A stretch of 64,000 nt of DNA from assembly GCA_002989075.1 (NCBI GenBank), contig PSQN01000010.1, positions 1 through 64,000 on the forward strand, written 5' to 3'. Below are positions 14,100 through 24,212 of this stretch, one piece after another. Under the pieces are notes generated by a model. The model was not told where the DNA came from. It did not search any database and saw only the letters and a program-made list of their open reading frames with translations. Numbering within the stretch: the stretch's first letter is position 1; each line of letters starts with the position of its first letter. This DNA comes from Arthonia radiata. Lineage: Eukaryota; Ascomycota; Arthoniomycetes; Arthoniales; Arthoniaceae. The position numbers were made by a program, and so were the translations under genes.

Positions 14100-15287
14100 C
14101 CGATAAGCCAAGGAAAACTACTTACACAGACCAAGACCCCAGCCAAACAGAAGGCAGAAAACCACGAGAAGACCATCTGAACTGGCGCCGAAGTTAGTAC
14201 GGATCGGCGGTATAATACTGCTTGAGCCAGCCGCGCCTACCGTCGACGCGGTCCCAAATCTAATTAACCAGATCTACTATAGCTAGCTTGTAAGGAGCCT
14301 TATTCGTAGGCGGCTAAGGGCTGTATAACTTTATACCAGAATCGAAGCTCTGGCGTAGCGCCTTAATGCGCTTAAAATCGTTAGTATTGACCTGCTCGAC
14401 CGACTTAGTGCCTAGACCGCGCTACTAGGCCTGCAGCTAAACGCAAAAGGCGCGAAGTAGAGTAAGATAGTTGTCGCAGAAAGACTCTTCGTTATCTCAG
14501 ACGTCCTCGTTAGAGGTTAAGAAGAAGTTAACGCGCATAAGGAGATTGTAGGCACGTCTCTACCGAGCGGGGACCTACTATATATCAATATAGGGTCAAT
14601 TAGCACCTAAGACGGGGGGTATTAGACTTACTATCTTATACTTGTCTTCTAACCTTCTAACACTAGCACAGCGAGCACACTTGGCGTACTGTCTCTTGGG
14701 CTACTTGCAGGTCCAGTCCTCGTAATGCTTGAAGTCGGAGTTCGCGGAAGGTCTACTACGTACAGCTATGTCGCTAAACAAGGCCTTTATGCAACGGCAG
14801 CACACCGAGACGTAAGCCTCTGGCTAAGGCTAAATTGACGCAGGTACGGCGCGAAAAGCGGGATTCGAGGAGGCAGACCGGCAAGACTTTGCAGGCGACT
14901 CGGGCTTATAAGCAGTGCCGCGGTGATAGGGAGAACGGACGATCTTATTATCGTTGGAGTTGTCTTCACGGACGTAACGCTTTCGACGAGCTAGAATGCT
15001 AACAGTCAGACTAGGACAAAGCAATGAGAGATAGGAGACTTACGAGGAGTTGCAGGAGTTAGAGACACGCTACCTAGTTCGGGAGAGCGTGGAACAGAAG
15101 AAGCCGTAGATAATTTAAGAATTGGTGAAGCAACCTTAGAAGCTTTCTTCTTACGAGCGTTACAAAGAAGAGCTTTAAGATTAACGGCGGCTTTAGGGTC
15201 CTCAATGCCGCGAGTTGAGCGGCGAGTTGGCGCTTTAAGAGAGCTCGCTCCAGCAGCGGGTTTATCGACGGGGTTGAAACTCGACAT
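14100..15287 (-). mobile_element. Antisense coding-like segment inside element B
   Basis: Between the chromodomain-like end of the plus-strand genes and the 3' LTR, the minus strand has coding-like text. It begins with a 93-residue open frame (15287 down to 15006, starting MSSFNPVDKPAAG, rich in K, R, S and P) and continues as broken coding-like stretches to about 14100, including a Cys-containing segment (CARCASVRRLEDKY) near 14650. I do not recognise the family. It may be a captured passenger gene or an accessory antisense ORF of this element family. As part of the fossil it is broken. Confidence 0.5.
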
Positions 15288-15896
15288 AGTAGAGATTATA
15301 AAGGCAAATTAGAGGTAATCTGACACCGGATTAGCTACGAACTCCTTGCCTAAGAAGAGAAGTAAAGGCCTACTAAAGAAGAGAAGCTTGCAGACTAAGT
15401 AGAAGAGTGTAATAATATTAAAGAAAGAAAGAGAATGTTTAAAAGAGCAGGAGCCTTGTTTTATGCCTATCGTCAAGTACCGATAACAAAGCTTCCGCCT
15501 ACAGGTACTAATTTGGGAGCAAAGAAGCCTATTTACGCTGGTTGCTACTGCCTACAGGGGCAATTAATCGGCAAAAGCGTGTATAAGAGCATGCAAAAGA
15601 ACGCAAAATTAGGTAAAAATAATATAAAACCTTACTATCGAGCTTATAACTTAGGCTCGGGAGCTTTAGATTAAAAGTAAAGCTCAGCACTATAACTCGG
15701 TACTACGGAAAACTAGCACTAAACGACGCGCAGGATAATAGTAAGCAATATTACTCTTTTCCCGACTGAACGCAGATATAAGCCAGCAGGTTTTTAACAA
15801 GGTTGTTGCTCTACGTAATATAAGAGATAGAAGGTACAATAGATATAGCGAACTACACCCGGATCGAGGGCGATCCTCCTTAAGGGGGAGGACAGT

Positions 15897-16092
15897 TGTA
15901 ATGTATAAACGTCTCGATAGCAAATTGAGACGAAATATTATCTATTTGGGAAGGCTACGATCCTGGAAGGATATCTTCCGTCCAGTAGACGTATCCCTTC
16001 CTTTTCTCCTCAATAATTAGCTTGAACACCAGTAGGGCCTATTTAGGCCCTTTTTGCCACCTAACTGCTCCCTGCCCTACACCCAGATCACA
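15897..16092 (+). repeat. 3' LTR of element B
   Basis: This copy matches 8430-8625 over its full length and is preceded by a purine-rich tract at about 15881-15895. It ends CAGATCACA, after which the host element A sequence resumes with integrase-like text. Confidence 0.9.
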
Positions 16093-17436
16093 ATAAAGCA
16101 GAAAATGTCTACGTCATTTTATCCGTAGACAGACAAACAAACGAAACGAACAAACTAAACTCTGGAACAGTATCTGCAAGCATACATTAACTACTAGTAA
16201 GAGAACTCAGTGCAACTGTTACTAGTTATGTAAGCCGCGTACAATAATACAAAGAACGATATAACTAAAATAACTCTGTTTTACGCCTTATATAGCTATT
16301 ACCCTCTTTAAGGCAGACAACTCTAGAATACAATGAACAACGAGACAGCTACACGAATAGCTACAAATATAAAGACCCTGCACCAGCAGTTAAAGTCCGA
16401 CAGCGAGTTTATTAACGAACGAACAAAGAAATAGTATAATAAGTTAAGAACGATCCCGAACACAGGCATAAAAGATAGGGGAAGAGCTTACTTACTCATA
16501 AGAAATCTTAAAACTACGGGACTAAGCAAAAAACTCGACTATACTAAGATAAGACCGTTTAGAATCCTACAGCAATTAAGACCCGTAACATTTAAACTAG
16601 AACTTCCGAGAACAATAAGAATACACCCTGTATTTTACGTAGCGCTGTTGAAGCCAGCCTACTCTCAAGAAGCAGAACGACTCAATTTAGAAATCCTTTC
16701 TGACAACCAAGAACCCGAGTATGAGGTCGAAACGATTCGAGCTTACAGACAACACCGAGGCAAACGACAGTATCTTACAAAATGGAAGAGATACTCTAAA
16801 CATAAAAACTAATGGGAACCGGAACGAAACCTGACTAACTATAAAGACACCATTCGACAATATTGGAACTAGAATGTTAATCGGTCGTAACAGCACTAAC
16901 ACCCTAATCTACTACCTGGTGCGCCCCGCCGGTACCCAGGTCATCTGCAAACGAACCAGCCCGAACGAACGTTGGGATAGGAACTAACCATCCTCCAACA
17001 ACGGACGAACGTTAAACGACTTCTTGTCGCAAACGTACATAAAGCACGATACCTTCCTAGACTTTAGAACATACTTCTTACCTAAATAAGAGCAACGGGA
17101 ACACGAAGGTATCTCTCGACTATAAACTTTAGCAAGAACGGTATTAATCTTAAGCGCTTTGTTAGCGTTAAGAGCCTTCTTAACTTTAGGTATAACGACT
17201 TACAGAACTAAATCTATTCTTAAGCAATAACGAGGTTTTAATGTCTCTAGAGCTGTCGAGGACGACTAGCCTTGAAGAGGAGACCTTGTGTTACGATCTT
17301 ACCGCATTAGGCTAGTATAAGGCTAAGCGTAGCCAGCCTTATTAGAGCATCGTACAAGATACCTAACGACTCCGATATAGCGACGTCGGCAGCGTCGCTA
17401 TATCGTAATAGGATCCCAACTACGCGACAAAGGGAT

Positions 17437-17737
17437 TGTCGGAACCGTTAGATATAGGAAACATACCTTTATACCTTAGACTATATAGCCAGACTAATAG
17501 CCGACCTTAGAATAGACTTTAGTCTATTAACTTAATATCTGAATACAAGTTCTTTAACCCTATTTAAATAATGTACTTTACCTTCTATCTACTTTAGTCG
17601 AGCTCCTCTTACCTTCTATAATTTGTCTCGCCTCTCCTATCTTTTAGTCTCTAGCACACGAGACATCCACTACCAAGGTCGACAAGCACACAAGGCAAGT
17701 GAGCCTTAGTTCGGTCCTCCCAGCGACCGGCGTTACA
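17437..17737 (+). repeat. 3' LTR of element A
   Basis: About 301 bp beginning TGTCGG and ending GTTACA, homologous to 5782-6081. It keeps more C and G than the 5' copy, so RIP has hit it less. It directly abuts an inverted LTR piece of another family. Confidence 0.75.
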
Positions 17738-17738
17738 A

Positions 17739-18007
17739 CTGTCTTATACGGTAAGTTACGGGTTATCTGGCTTCTATCAAAAAGAACAGATATCTAGTAA
17801 GTCCTGTACAGGCCGCTAGACTTAGATATATAAGCTAGAATCTCTCTAGAGAATTTTAGCTAACAAGACAGACAATAGAACAACAGCTTCCCCTTGCTAC
17901 TAAGTATTGCACCTGTACTAAGCCTAAGTATTGTACCAGTCCCAAGCTGGTCTTGTCTTTCTACTCTTTGTAGTAGTATCCTTCTTCTTCCCTGCACCTT
18001 TTTAACA
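17739..18007 (-). repeat. Inverted partial LTR of the solo-LTR family
   Basis: The reverse complement of this stretch matches the first half of the solo LTR at 1517-2023, from its start (TGTTAAAAAG, here read backwards as CTTTTTAACA ending at 18007) to about position 1790. Shared words include TAGTAGTATCCTTCTTCTTCC read in + sense here. The other half is absent because the 3' LTR of element A directly adjoins it. Confidence 0.8.
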
Positions 18008-18664
18008 GATACTAATAAATGAACTTAAAAACTATAGATACTTATTAATAAGCTTAAAACTGTAGCTTAGTTTTATATTAAGTATTTCTAACGCTTTAGA
18101 TCTATTAAATTAATTTTTTAACTAGCTTATAGATACTAATTTTCTTTAAGAAAGACCTACTATTATAAACCAGTCTTAGATCTTTCTAGCTCTTAGTATT
18201 CTGACTTAATTTTTAACTTATACTTTAATAGTTAAACGGTATATTTAAACTATACTATTGTCTCCAATCTTTCTGTTTTTAGTTTAGCGTATTAATTAGG
18301 TAATTTAGATTCTATTGATATATATAGAGATATTATCTACTATCTTATTCTTATTCTATATCTAATCCTTTTTGTATCTACTATTTAAATAGAGCTCTTA
18401 GTATTGCGTCCCTACTATTATTAGTTTATCTTCTTATAATAGGTATATCTCTTACTTTAAATACTATCTTAAGGTCTAATTGTAGTATAAGTAATATACT
18501 ATATATAGTACTAATAACTACTATCTTCTGTAAAACAGCTTAATTAATATTATATAGGTAATAATATAGTATATATTTGTCTTCTTGCTCCAACGTTTAT
18601 ACTATTAACTAACAAACTAGCTTAGTATTACTACAAGCAATTATATCGCTCTTAGAGTAATTAT
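18008..18664. repeat. AT-rich RIP-degraded repeat, unassigned
   Basis: Composition and word use (many TA-rich runs, no open frame) match the decayed elements to the left. No domain was recognisable on either strand. At about 18665 the sequence changes abruptly to normal GC content, so this marks the edge of the repeat block. Confidence 0.6.
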
Positions 18665-18849
18665 AAAGCTATTTATCTGGCGGGCAATATTCCGAGCAGT
18701 AGGACAAAGTTAACGTTCAGTTCGTATGATTTCTTACTTAGCGCCACCACCGTGATGCGAAATGAGGTGTATCTATGTATACGCTGTTGTTATTAAATAA
18801 AACAATGCTTGTCTACTACTTACGACAAGCTTATCGTCTGCATACCTCT

Positions 18850-19737
18850 TCAAGCAACCTTCATCTTCATGCAGCCTAGACCGCCCCTCCTCTCAAGCGT
18901 ACCCGTGACGAACCTCCACAGCGTGAGCACCACCAGCGTTGCCAGAACCGTCACCGCCCAGACCTTCCAGAAGCCGGACTGCACGCGCACACTCCCGTGC
19001 TCGTTCTGCAAGAAGAACGGCGTGTCCAGCACGGAGGCGATCACCATAAGTGGCAAGGACGCAAGCGTCGTTACTGCAATGACTTTCAGCGCTTGGCTGT
19101 CCCGGATGAGGACCACGTTGTTACGTTGCGCGATGCTGTTGTACGCCAGGGCGGTCAGATTCTGCACGCGCTGCGAGAGGAATGTGAGCTGTAGAGACGT
19201 CGAGGTGGTGAGGTGTCATGTATGCTGGAGCGATTGGCGCGTGAGGCCCGTCAGCGAGGCGTGGGGCGTGCCGTCCAGGCCTGCGTGCGCTTCAGCTCTT
19301 TGCGTGGCGACGAAGTCCGCGTGACGGCTGAGCACGGCTTCGACAGTCTCTAGTGCAGCGTTGACGCCTTCAGAGAGGTGAATGACGTGCTTTGTCAGGT
19401 TTGCGAGGCCGACGAAGTCAAAATCGGAGGCGCGCGGCGTGTCGACGGAGGTGGTGGCTAGCGTCAAAGTGGCCTTTTCGAGCTTCGAGAACGCCTGGAA
19501 AACAATCTGTGCCTGCGCCGTGAGCGAGAGAAAGAGCTCGTCGAGGATGGTGACCCAGAGGATGAAGGGATCATGAAGGATTGCACGCCAGGAGGGGTCC
19601 TCCATGTGCCTTGCAAGGCGAACTTCTAGCGCTTCGGAGGTGGACCAGCAGCAAATTGTCAGACATCTGACCTTTGTCTAGATCGATGCCTTTGACGAGC
19701 GAGTGCATCCAGACAGCTGGTCACAACAATCAGTAAG
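18850..19737 (-). pseudogene. CorA-like divalent cation transporter, decayed
   Basis: The minus strand reads as the C-terminal half of a fungal CorA-like Mg2+ transporter. It has the conserved segment around WRAILHDPFILWVTILDELF, a long helix, then SQRVQNLTALAYNSIAQRN and two membrane segments (near 19080-19020 and 18945-18890), the usual order in this family. The exon beginning near 19730 reads LVKGIDLDKGQMSDN in one frame, but the following text (LEVRLARHMEDPSW) is one frame over, so there is a frameshift near 19640. An in-frame TGA at 19218-19216 lies in the helix, between LTRQSLQHT and the HLTTSTSLQL segment; CGA to TGA would explain it. A splice solution for the TGA was not found. The N-terminal part upstream is unclear. 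It lies 200 bp from the RIP block. Confidence 0.65.
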
Positions 19738-20334
19738 CTGCCTGGATCATGCAAAGTCGTGAGCATCGTACACGACTTCCCGTCTTAGACCAAACTGGTG
19801 CCCACCGCCGTGCAGACTCGCTCCACACGCTCTTCAATGAAGCCGGAAGGCACAGACAGATGCTTAAATAAATCAAGTAACGCCGACTATTTACCGCTTT
19901 CAATGACGTTTAAGGGCGCTGAACTACAACAGAAGGTCAGCTTTGCACCTCATAATCGTCAGTAGACAAAGTGTAATACATGATGCGCACCTAATAATCC
20001 GACCGTATTTCAAGATCTGCTGCACGCTCGGCAACACAAAATCGCGCTGCAGATGCCTACAAGATGTTCAAAAAGCAGGCGAAAGTAAATAAAATAGATT
20101 GTGGCGTGCACATCCATCTCGGTCCCCGACTCTTAGCAGTACCTGTCCATTGACCGGTGTCCAAGATGTGTCTACATTATTCAGGAATCTGTGTAGCTGC
20201 GCAGCGTCTTCGAAGTGTGAAGAAGATATGTTCTTGAAAGACACGTCTCTTGATCCTGGTAGCAGATGTTTCTCAGACTTTGATGTCTGTTTCCAATGCA
20301 CACTGTGATTGCCGGAAATAATGGGCTCGCATAG

Positions 20335-20433
20335 GCATCGAGGGCGCAGGCATCGAGGGCGCAGGCATCGAGGGCGCAGGCATCGAGGGCGCAGGCATCG
20401 AGGGCGCAGGCATCGAGGGCGCAGGCATCGAGG
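20335..20433. repeat. 15-bp minisatellite, about 6.5 copies
   Basis: The unit GCATCGAGGGCGCAG repeats in perfect tandem starting at 20335, 20350, 20365, 20380, 20395 and 20410, with a partial last copy. Short CAA/GCAGGC-rich repeats follow at about 20470-20515. The unit is 15 bp, so open frames cross it and give PSMPA-type or LRPRC-type repeats, but neither looks like a real protein. No gene was recognised from about 19740 to 21100 apart from this. Confidence 0.95.
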
Positions 20434-21118
20434 CATCATAGGAAATTAGAGCGCGTGGGCAACCAAGCAGGCCGCAGCAGGCCGCGCAGGCAACAAGGCA
20501 ACAAGGCAACGTGTGTAACCATGTTGAGTCGGTAAAACGGAAGCTCGGGGCTGTTCACTTCTTGAAACATGACCCCAACGGCTGAATGTAACGTTATCGC
20601 AGGAGACGCGCAATCAACATAAAGTCGTAAGCTTGCGTTCTCTGCGCATCAATACCTTAAGTGGCACTATTTCCTCTTCCTTACCCAGATCTGCTTTCGA
20701 TTACGACCATCGATGGATAAGCCCACAGTAAGTCTTACCACATTTATATCTATGTGTCGATGATACAGAAACCGAACAACTTTTAGGGCAACCAAGAAGA
20801 ATCTCGCCGTCACGGGGGCAACAGAGATCCCTAAGAAAGACCACGAGACCGCCCTTGGCCTCCTCCCACCCATACTAGCGGCAACACATCTACGAGCGCT
20901 CCTCGACCCTAACGCGGCTCAAGCAATCAATTGCCGCACGCACCAGCTCGTAGGTAGACAAAGCTATGGCGGCATCGTATCTTAAACGATCGGCTGGGTT
21001 ACATTATTGGGTCGCGAACGTCAGAGAAAGGGATGAGGGCGTCAACTCTAGCTCTAGGAAAGTTATTAGTGCTCTAGGAGGCCAGGGAAAATCTACTTCC
21101 CTGTGATGGCGTCATCAA

Positions 21119-23303
21119 GATGCTTTTGACAATGTATTCGACGGCTGGTTGGGACTGCGAGTGGACCGATACATCTTCCCTCGCGACTGGGGCCTGCACG
21201 GACTCAATGTGCAATCAAGTGAAACTGCGTGTGGAAAAGCACAGGACTCCACCTGGTCTTCCTCTCCTCCAAGAAGCAGCGATGGCCAGACAGCGCTGAA
21301 GCTTGCATCTTGGCCATACAAGTCAGAAGGAGGATTCAACCCATTCAAGTACATTTTAAGCAGTCTCATTTTGCCGATCGCTGTGTATGTTGCGTATAAC
21401 AACCCTCAAATTCGCATGGAGGAAAATATGATGCCTTCAGGTATCGCTATCTTGGTCAAGTAAAAGCCGCGGCGAATACGATTGAAGAGACCTCAAGCAA
21501 AAAGGGTGAAGAAATTGGGTGCTTGGACGAGCACGAGGTGTCGGAGCCTGGTATCACTCGTGGGAGACCAGATTAAGCTCTTCTGCCTCAAAAACTAAAG
21601 TTCATATATCCTCCGCAAGCTTCCGAGGGACCTCCAGAAGTGTTGACAAGGCTGACTGAAGAGTGGATCAACGAAAATCCAGAGCATTCTGGCGTTCCAT
21701 ATGCGTTCATCTCATACACATCAGAGCATTTTAATGTCCGAAGTGAGAATGAAGCATAGGATCTAAAGGATCTCTCAGTGCAAGCTGCCCAAGGCATGGG
21801 CGTGTGGGCTTACTGGTCAAGCGCGTCTCTCATCGGAGATTCACCACATGAGGAGGACGTCTATCGCATCAATGATGTAATACGAGCCTCCACGGGGGGT
21901 TGCGTGCTTCTACCTCAACGCAACGAGGATATCGGCGCAGAGGCGCGCATAAAAGAATGGTCGGCCCGAGTTTGGACATTCCCCGAGATACTCTTGAGTC
22001 CTGCCCGCCGTGATATCCACATTTGGGTTTGAGCCAGGGTCAATTGAAGTCGCTGCCTAAAAATCAGCTCGCTGCGCTGGTGTGGAGCGATACAGCGGAG
22101 TCGCGTAGGCTCATCGATCACTTTGAAGGGACGTTTCATTTGAGTCGTCTACAATTGCCTGTCACCGCTTTGGCATGCCTGTATTCCCGTTCGACGCAGA
22201 GTGGAGACCAGCAATCGCATTTTCCTGGTGACCGATTTTACGCGCTGAGTGGACTCTTGCTCTCGCGACCAGCAGTCGACAAAACAGATTCCGCGTCCCA
22301 GGCTTTTGCGCGGCTCAGCCTCGCCAATGACAGCGACCATTTACTTGAGCGCATGGCCTGTATCTTGCCTCGGAATCGAGAGCAGGAGTGGCACGATATT
22401 TGCGATGCGTGGAGTTCGCAACTGTGGAATATCGAGCCCCACTGCCAGATTGCCGCAATCTGCGACGACGACACAGTATTGCCCGATGGTGCACGCGGCG
22501 CTTCTGTATGCTGGAGTCACATGCCCGCTGTGGCTGCCACACGTTCGACATCGCTGGGGGCGAAAGTAATGACATTCTTGTTGGCCTTTTTGCTGGGGTT
22601 GGCGATTGCTGGAGTGTCTTTGCTCGCTGCTGCCGGTCAGAACGACAGGGCGTCTCGCAGTGAGCAGAGCAGTGAGTACAGTGATGGGTATAGCGAGTAT
22701 AGCAGTGGTAGTAGCAGTCAGAGCAATGCTCCATCCACGGGCTTTTCCACGGGCGAGGGAGTGTGCTTGGGAATTGCACTAATCGCGGCACTAGCCCTTC
22801 CTACATTCGTTGCACATATTAACGGAAAGCGCGTCACAGACTATCAGCCACTCTGCATTGGATTTAAGGGGTATTTGCCAACCGATAGAATTGAGGAGCT
22901 GATCTGGCCCTTACCACCGAAAGCGCCTGTCGTGGGCAAGGTTCTCGTCTCCTTTCTCAGCACATCGCATTAACAAGTATAGCGAAAGCGTCGGCGTGGA
23001 CCCAAAATCCGTAAAAGAAATCTGGAGTCGAATCGAATCGAAAACTCAGGCCACGGGGAGACGGCTGTTCACTCTGGTTGATACTGTAACAATGACTGTA
23101 ACGCCATTCGTCGCAGACCGAGCTCCTACTGCGTCTCTCATGTACGGGTCCGAAGGCGGTATGCAACGCGCAGTCGGCGTGAGTTACGACTGGACGACGC
23201 AGACAGTCTGAAAGGAGACCGTGCTGCGGATAGAGAGCGTGGTCCTGGACAAGATACAGACGGTGCACGCTGCAGGTGTGGATCCCGCAGGGTTGTACAA
23301 ATA
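21119..23303 (+). pseudogene. HET-like membrane protein, decayed
   Basis: The plus strand carries, spread over all three frames, the sequence of a Pezizomycotina family with a HET-like (heterokaryon incompatibility type) N-terminal domain. Motifs include GVPYAFISYTSEHF near 21690, EEDVYRINDVIRAS near 21855 and ARVWTFPEILLSP near 21965. A middle part follows with FYALSGLL and ARLSLANDSDHLLERM, then two membrane segments (about 22570-22640 and 22760-22810) separated by a Ser/Tyr-rich linker, and a C-terminal part with FTLVDTVTMTVTPF and SEGGMQRAVGVSYDW near 23070-23200. The longest open frame is 22023-22973. At least four or five interruptions are spread along it and normal splicing does not remove them, so I treat it as a decayed gene. 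The family assignment is from memory of similar fungal proteins; its function is unproven. Confidence 0.65.
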
Positions 23304-23531
23304 GAACGTGCAAAAAGGGCGTACGCCGTATATGGTCGAACTCAGGGAGTTTGAGCGATGGAGTCTTCCTTGCCGCGTAGATGGCGGGAGTTCACATGGA
23401 CTATGACTAGGTAATTAGGTAGGCATGCGGGCACGGTATGCGGCCCTGTATTGGACATTCTTCTCGGAGTCTTCTCCGTCGGGAGCTTCAAGAGCTCGGG
23501 ATACCCCGCTAATCGTCTTGACGAGCACAAA

Positions 23532-23558
23532 ACGCGTCCAGACGCGTCGAAGACGCGT
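23532..23558. promoter_or_regulatory. Three MluI cell-cycle boxes (MCB, ACGCGT)
   Basis: Perfect ACGCGT hexamers lie at 23532-23537, 23542-23547 and 23553-23558, spaced 10-11 bp apart (about one helix turn), with a further CGCGT at 23563-23567. They lie 67-93 bp upstream of the ATG at 23625. MCB is the known binding site of the MBF (Swi6/Mbp1-type) G1/S factor in yeasts. Clustering in front of a ribonucleotide reductase regulator fits S-phase control. Confidence 0.8.
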
Positions 23559-23624
23559 TTCTCGCGTCCTACTCCCAATATAACCACAACACCTGGCATA
23601 CGATATTGCAGTCTCACAGTCGCC

Positions 23625-24212
23625 ATGCCTTCCAATCCCCGGACCAAACGCCCCTACCAACCCACGCTCGACACCTACGTCCACCGCTCCACAGCGCTAT
23701 CGTCGCATCCTCCGTCCTCTCCGCCATCGCTACCTCCCATCCGCTCGTCGGAAACCTCATGGCAACCGCCCAACACCATCCAAAACAACCTCCTCTCCGT
23801 CGGTATGCGCATCCGCAAAGCCATACCCAGCGGCTATCAGACGCAGAAAGAGCTGAAACCCTCATACTCCCACTCAACCACAAAACCGCTCGGCGAGTCC
23901 AACGCCAACGCGCTTGCCTACAACCGAGCAAACGAACTAGCGCCAATATGTGGCATCGACAAAATCGGCGCGCTTGGAATGCAGACATACCCCAGCGTGT
24001 ATGGGCAGGAGGACGGGCACGACCTGTTCAGTCTGAGTCAGACGAGCAGCGTTTCGGCCGTGTCTACGCTGTCTAAGCCCATTGATGCAGTGCAAGTTGA
24101 GAAGGCGCAGGAGAGAAAGAGACGCTGGAAGGATGACGACGGGGATGCGGATTGTGAGGATGATAGCGTGTTTGCTGTGGCGAGGCCGAAGATGGGGGCA
24201 CGGGGGCTATGA
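23625..24212 (+). CDS. Ribonucleotide reductase regulator, Spd1/Dif1-type
   Basis: This 195-residue, Pro/Ser-rich, probably disordered protein has the short motif VGMRIRKAIPSGYQT near residues 64-78, which resembles the Hug-type motif of the small fungal RNR regulators (Spd1 in fission yeast; Dif1 in budding yeast). These inhibit ribonucleotide reductase or control import of its small subunit until DNA synthesis or damage requires dNTPs. The N-terminus (KRPYQPTLDTYV) also fits family members. I chose the ATG at 23625 (context CGCCATGC) because the frame upstream holds the promoter boxes and no conserved text. The C-terminus is acidic and basic in alternation (KRRWKDDDGDAD). Single exon. The call rests on one short motif plus length and promoter context. 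Confidence 0.7.
   Translation: MPSNPRTKRPYQPTLDTYVHRSTALSSHPPSSPPSLPPIRSSETSWQPPNTIQNNLLSVGMRIRKAIPSGYQTQKELKPSYSHSTTKPLGESNANALAYNRANELAPICGIDKIGALGMQTYPSVYGQEDGHDLFSLSQTSSVSAVSTLSKPIDAVQVEKAQERKRRWKDDDGDADCEDDSVFAVARPKMGARGL

Larger units (their letters stand above)
8430..16092 (+). mobile_element. Younger Ty3/Gypsy LTR retrotransposon nested in element A (element B)
   Basis: Two 196-bp LTRs (8430-8625 and 15897-16092) with matching inverted ends TGTGAT...ATCACA bound a 7.66-kb element. A polypurine tract (AAGGGGGAGGACAG) sits just before the 3' LTR. Recognisable parts on the plus strand are gag (from 8876, acidic, then a coiled-coil-like segment), protease region (about 9880-10330), reverse transcriptase (about 10480-11150, with [12 protein letters not shown] and YIDDILIF motifs), RNase H (about 11400-11800), integrase (about 12500-13100, with an HHCC-like finger and a D-D-E core) and a chromodomain-like end (about 13640-13880). 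It carries perhaps a few dozen interruptions, so it is broken, but it is far better preserved than its neighbours. Between the chromodomain and the 3' LTR lie about 2 kb of extra, mostly antisense, coding-like DNA. No target-site duplication was found. Confidence 0.88.
5782..17737 (+). mobile_element. Chromodomain Ty3/Gypsy retrotransposon fossil, split by a nested element (element A)
   Basis: Two diverged LTRs in the same orientation (about 5782-6081 and 17437-17737) enclose this fossil. Recognisable parts are a gag region (about 6120-6960) ending in a zinc-knuckle-like segment, a protease-like segment (about 8100-8400) and, right of the nested element at 8430-16092, an integrase end (from about 16100, remains of the FYPxTDxQTER motif) and a chromodomain (about 16680-16870, ending in a WEPExNL-like motif). 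Differences between the LTRs are mostly C/T and G/A transitions, as RIP produces. No matching target-site duplication was found at its ends. It is broken by many interruptions and is older than the element inside it. Confidence 0.75.

Noticed and set aside
18809-19324. 171-residue plus-strand frame
   Set aside because: Shadow of the CorA-like pseudogene on the minus strand, no motif of its own.
20335-20433. CRISPR-like array
   Set aside because: Units are directly adjacent with no spacers, in a fungal genome; it is a minisatellite.
20068-20509. Minus-strand open frames with PSMPA or LRPRC repeats
   Set aside because: They only translate the 15-bp minisatellite in two frames; there is no other protein-like text.
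23606-24076. Overlapping plus-strand frame of 156 residues over the RNR regulator
   Set aside because: Low-complexity His/Arg/Pro-rich text, out of frame with the conserved motif.
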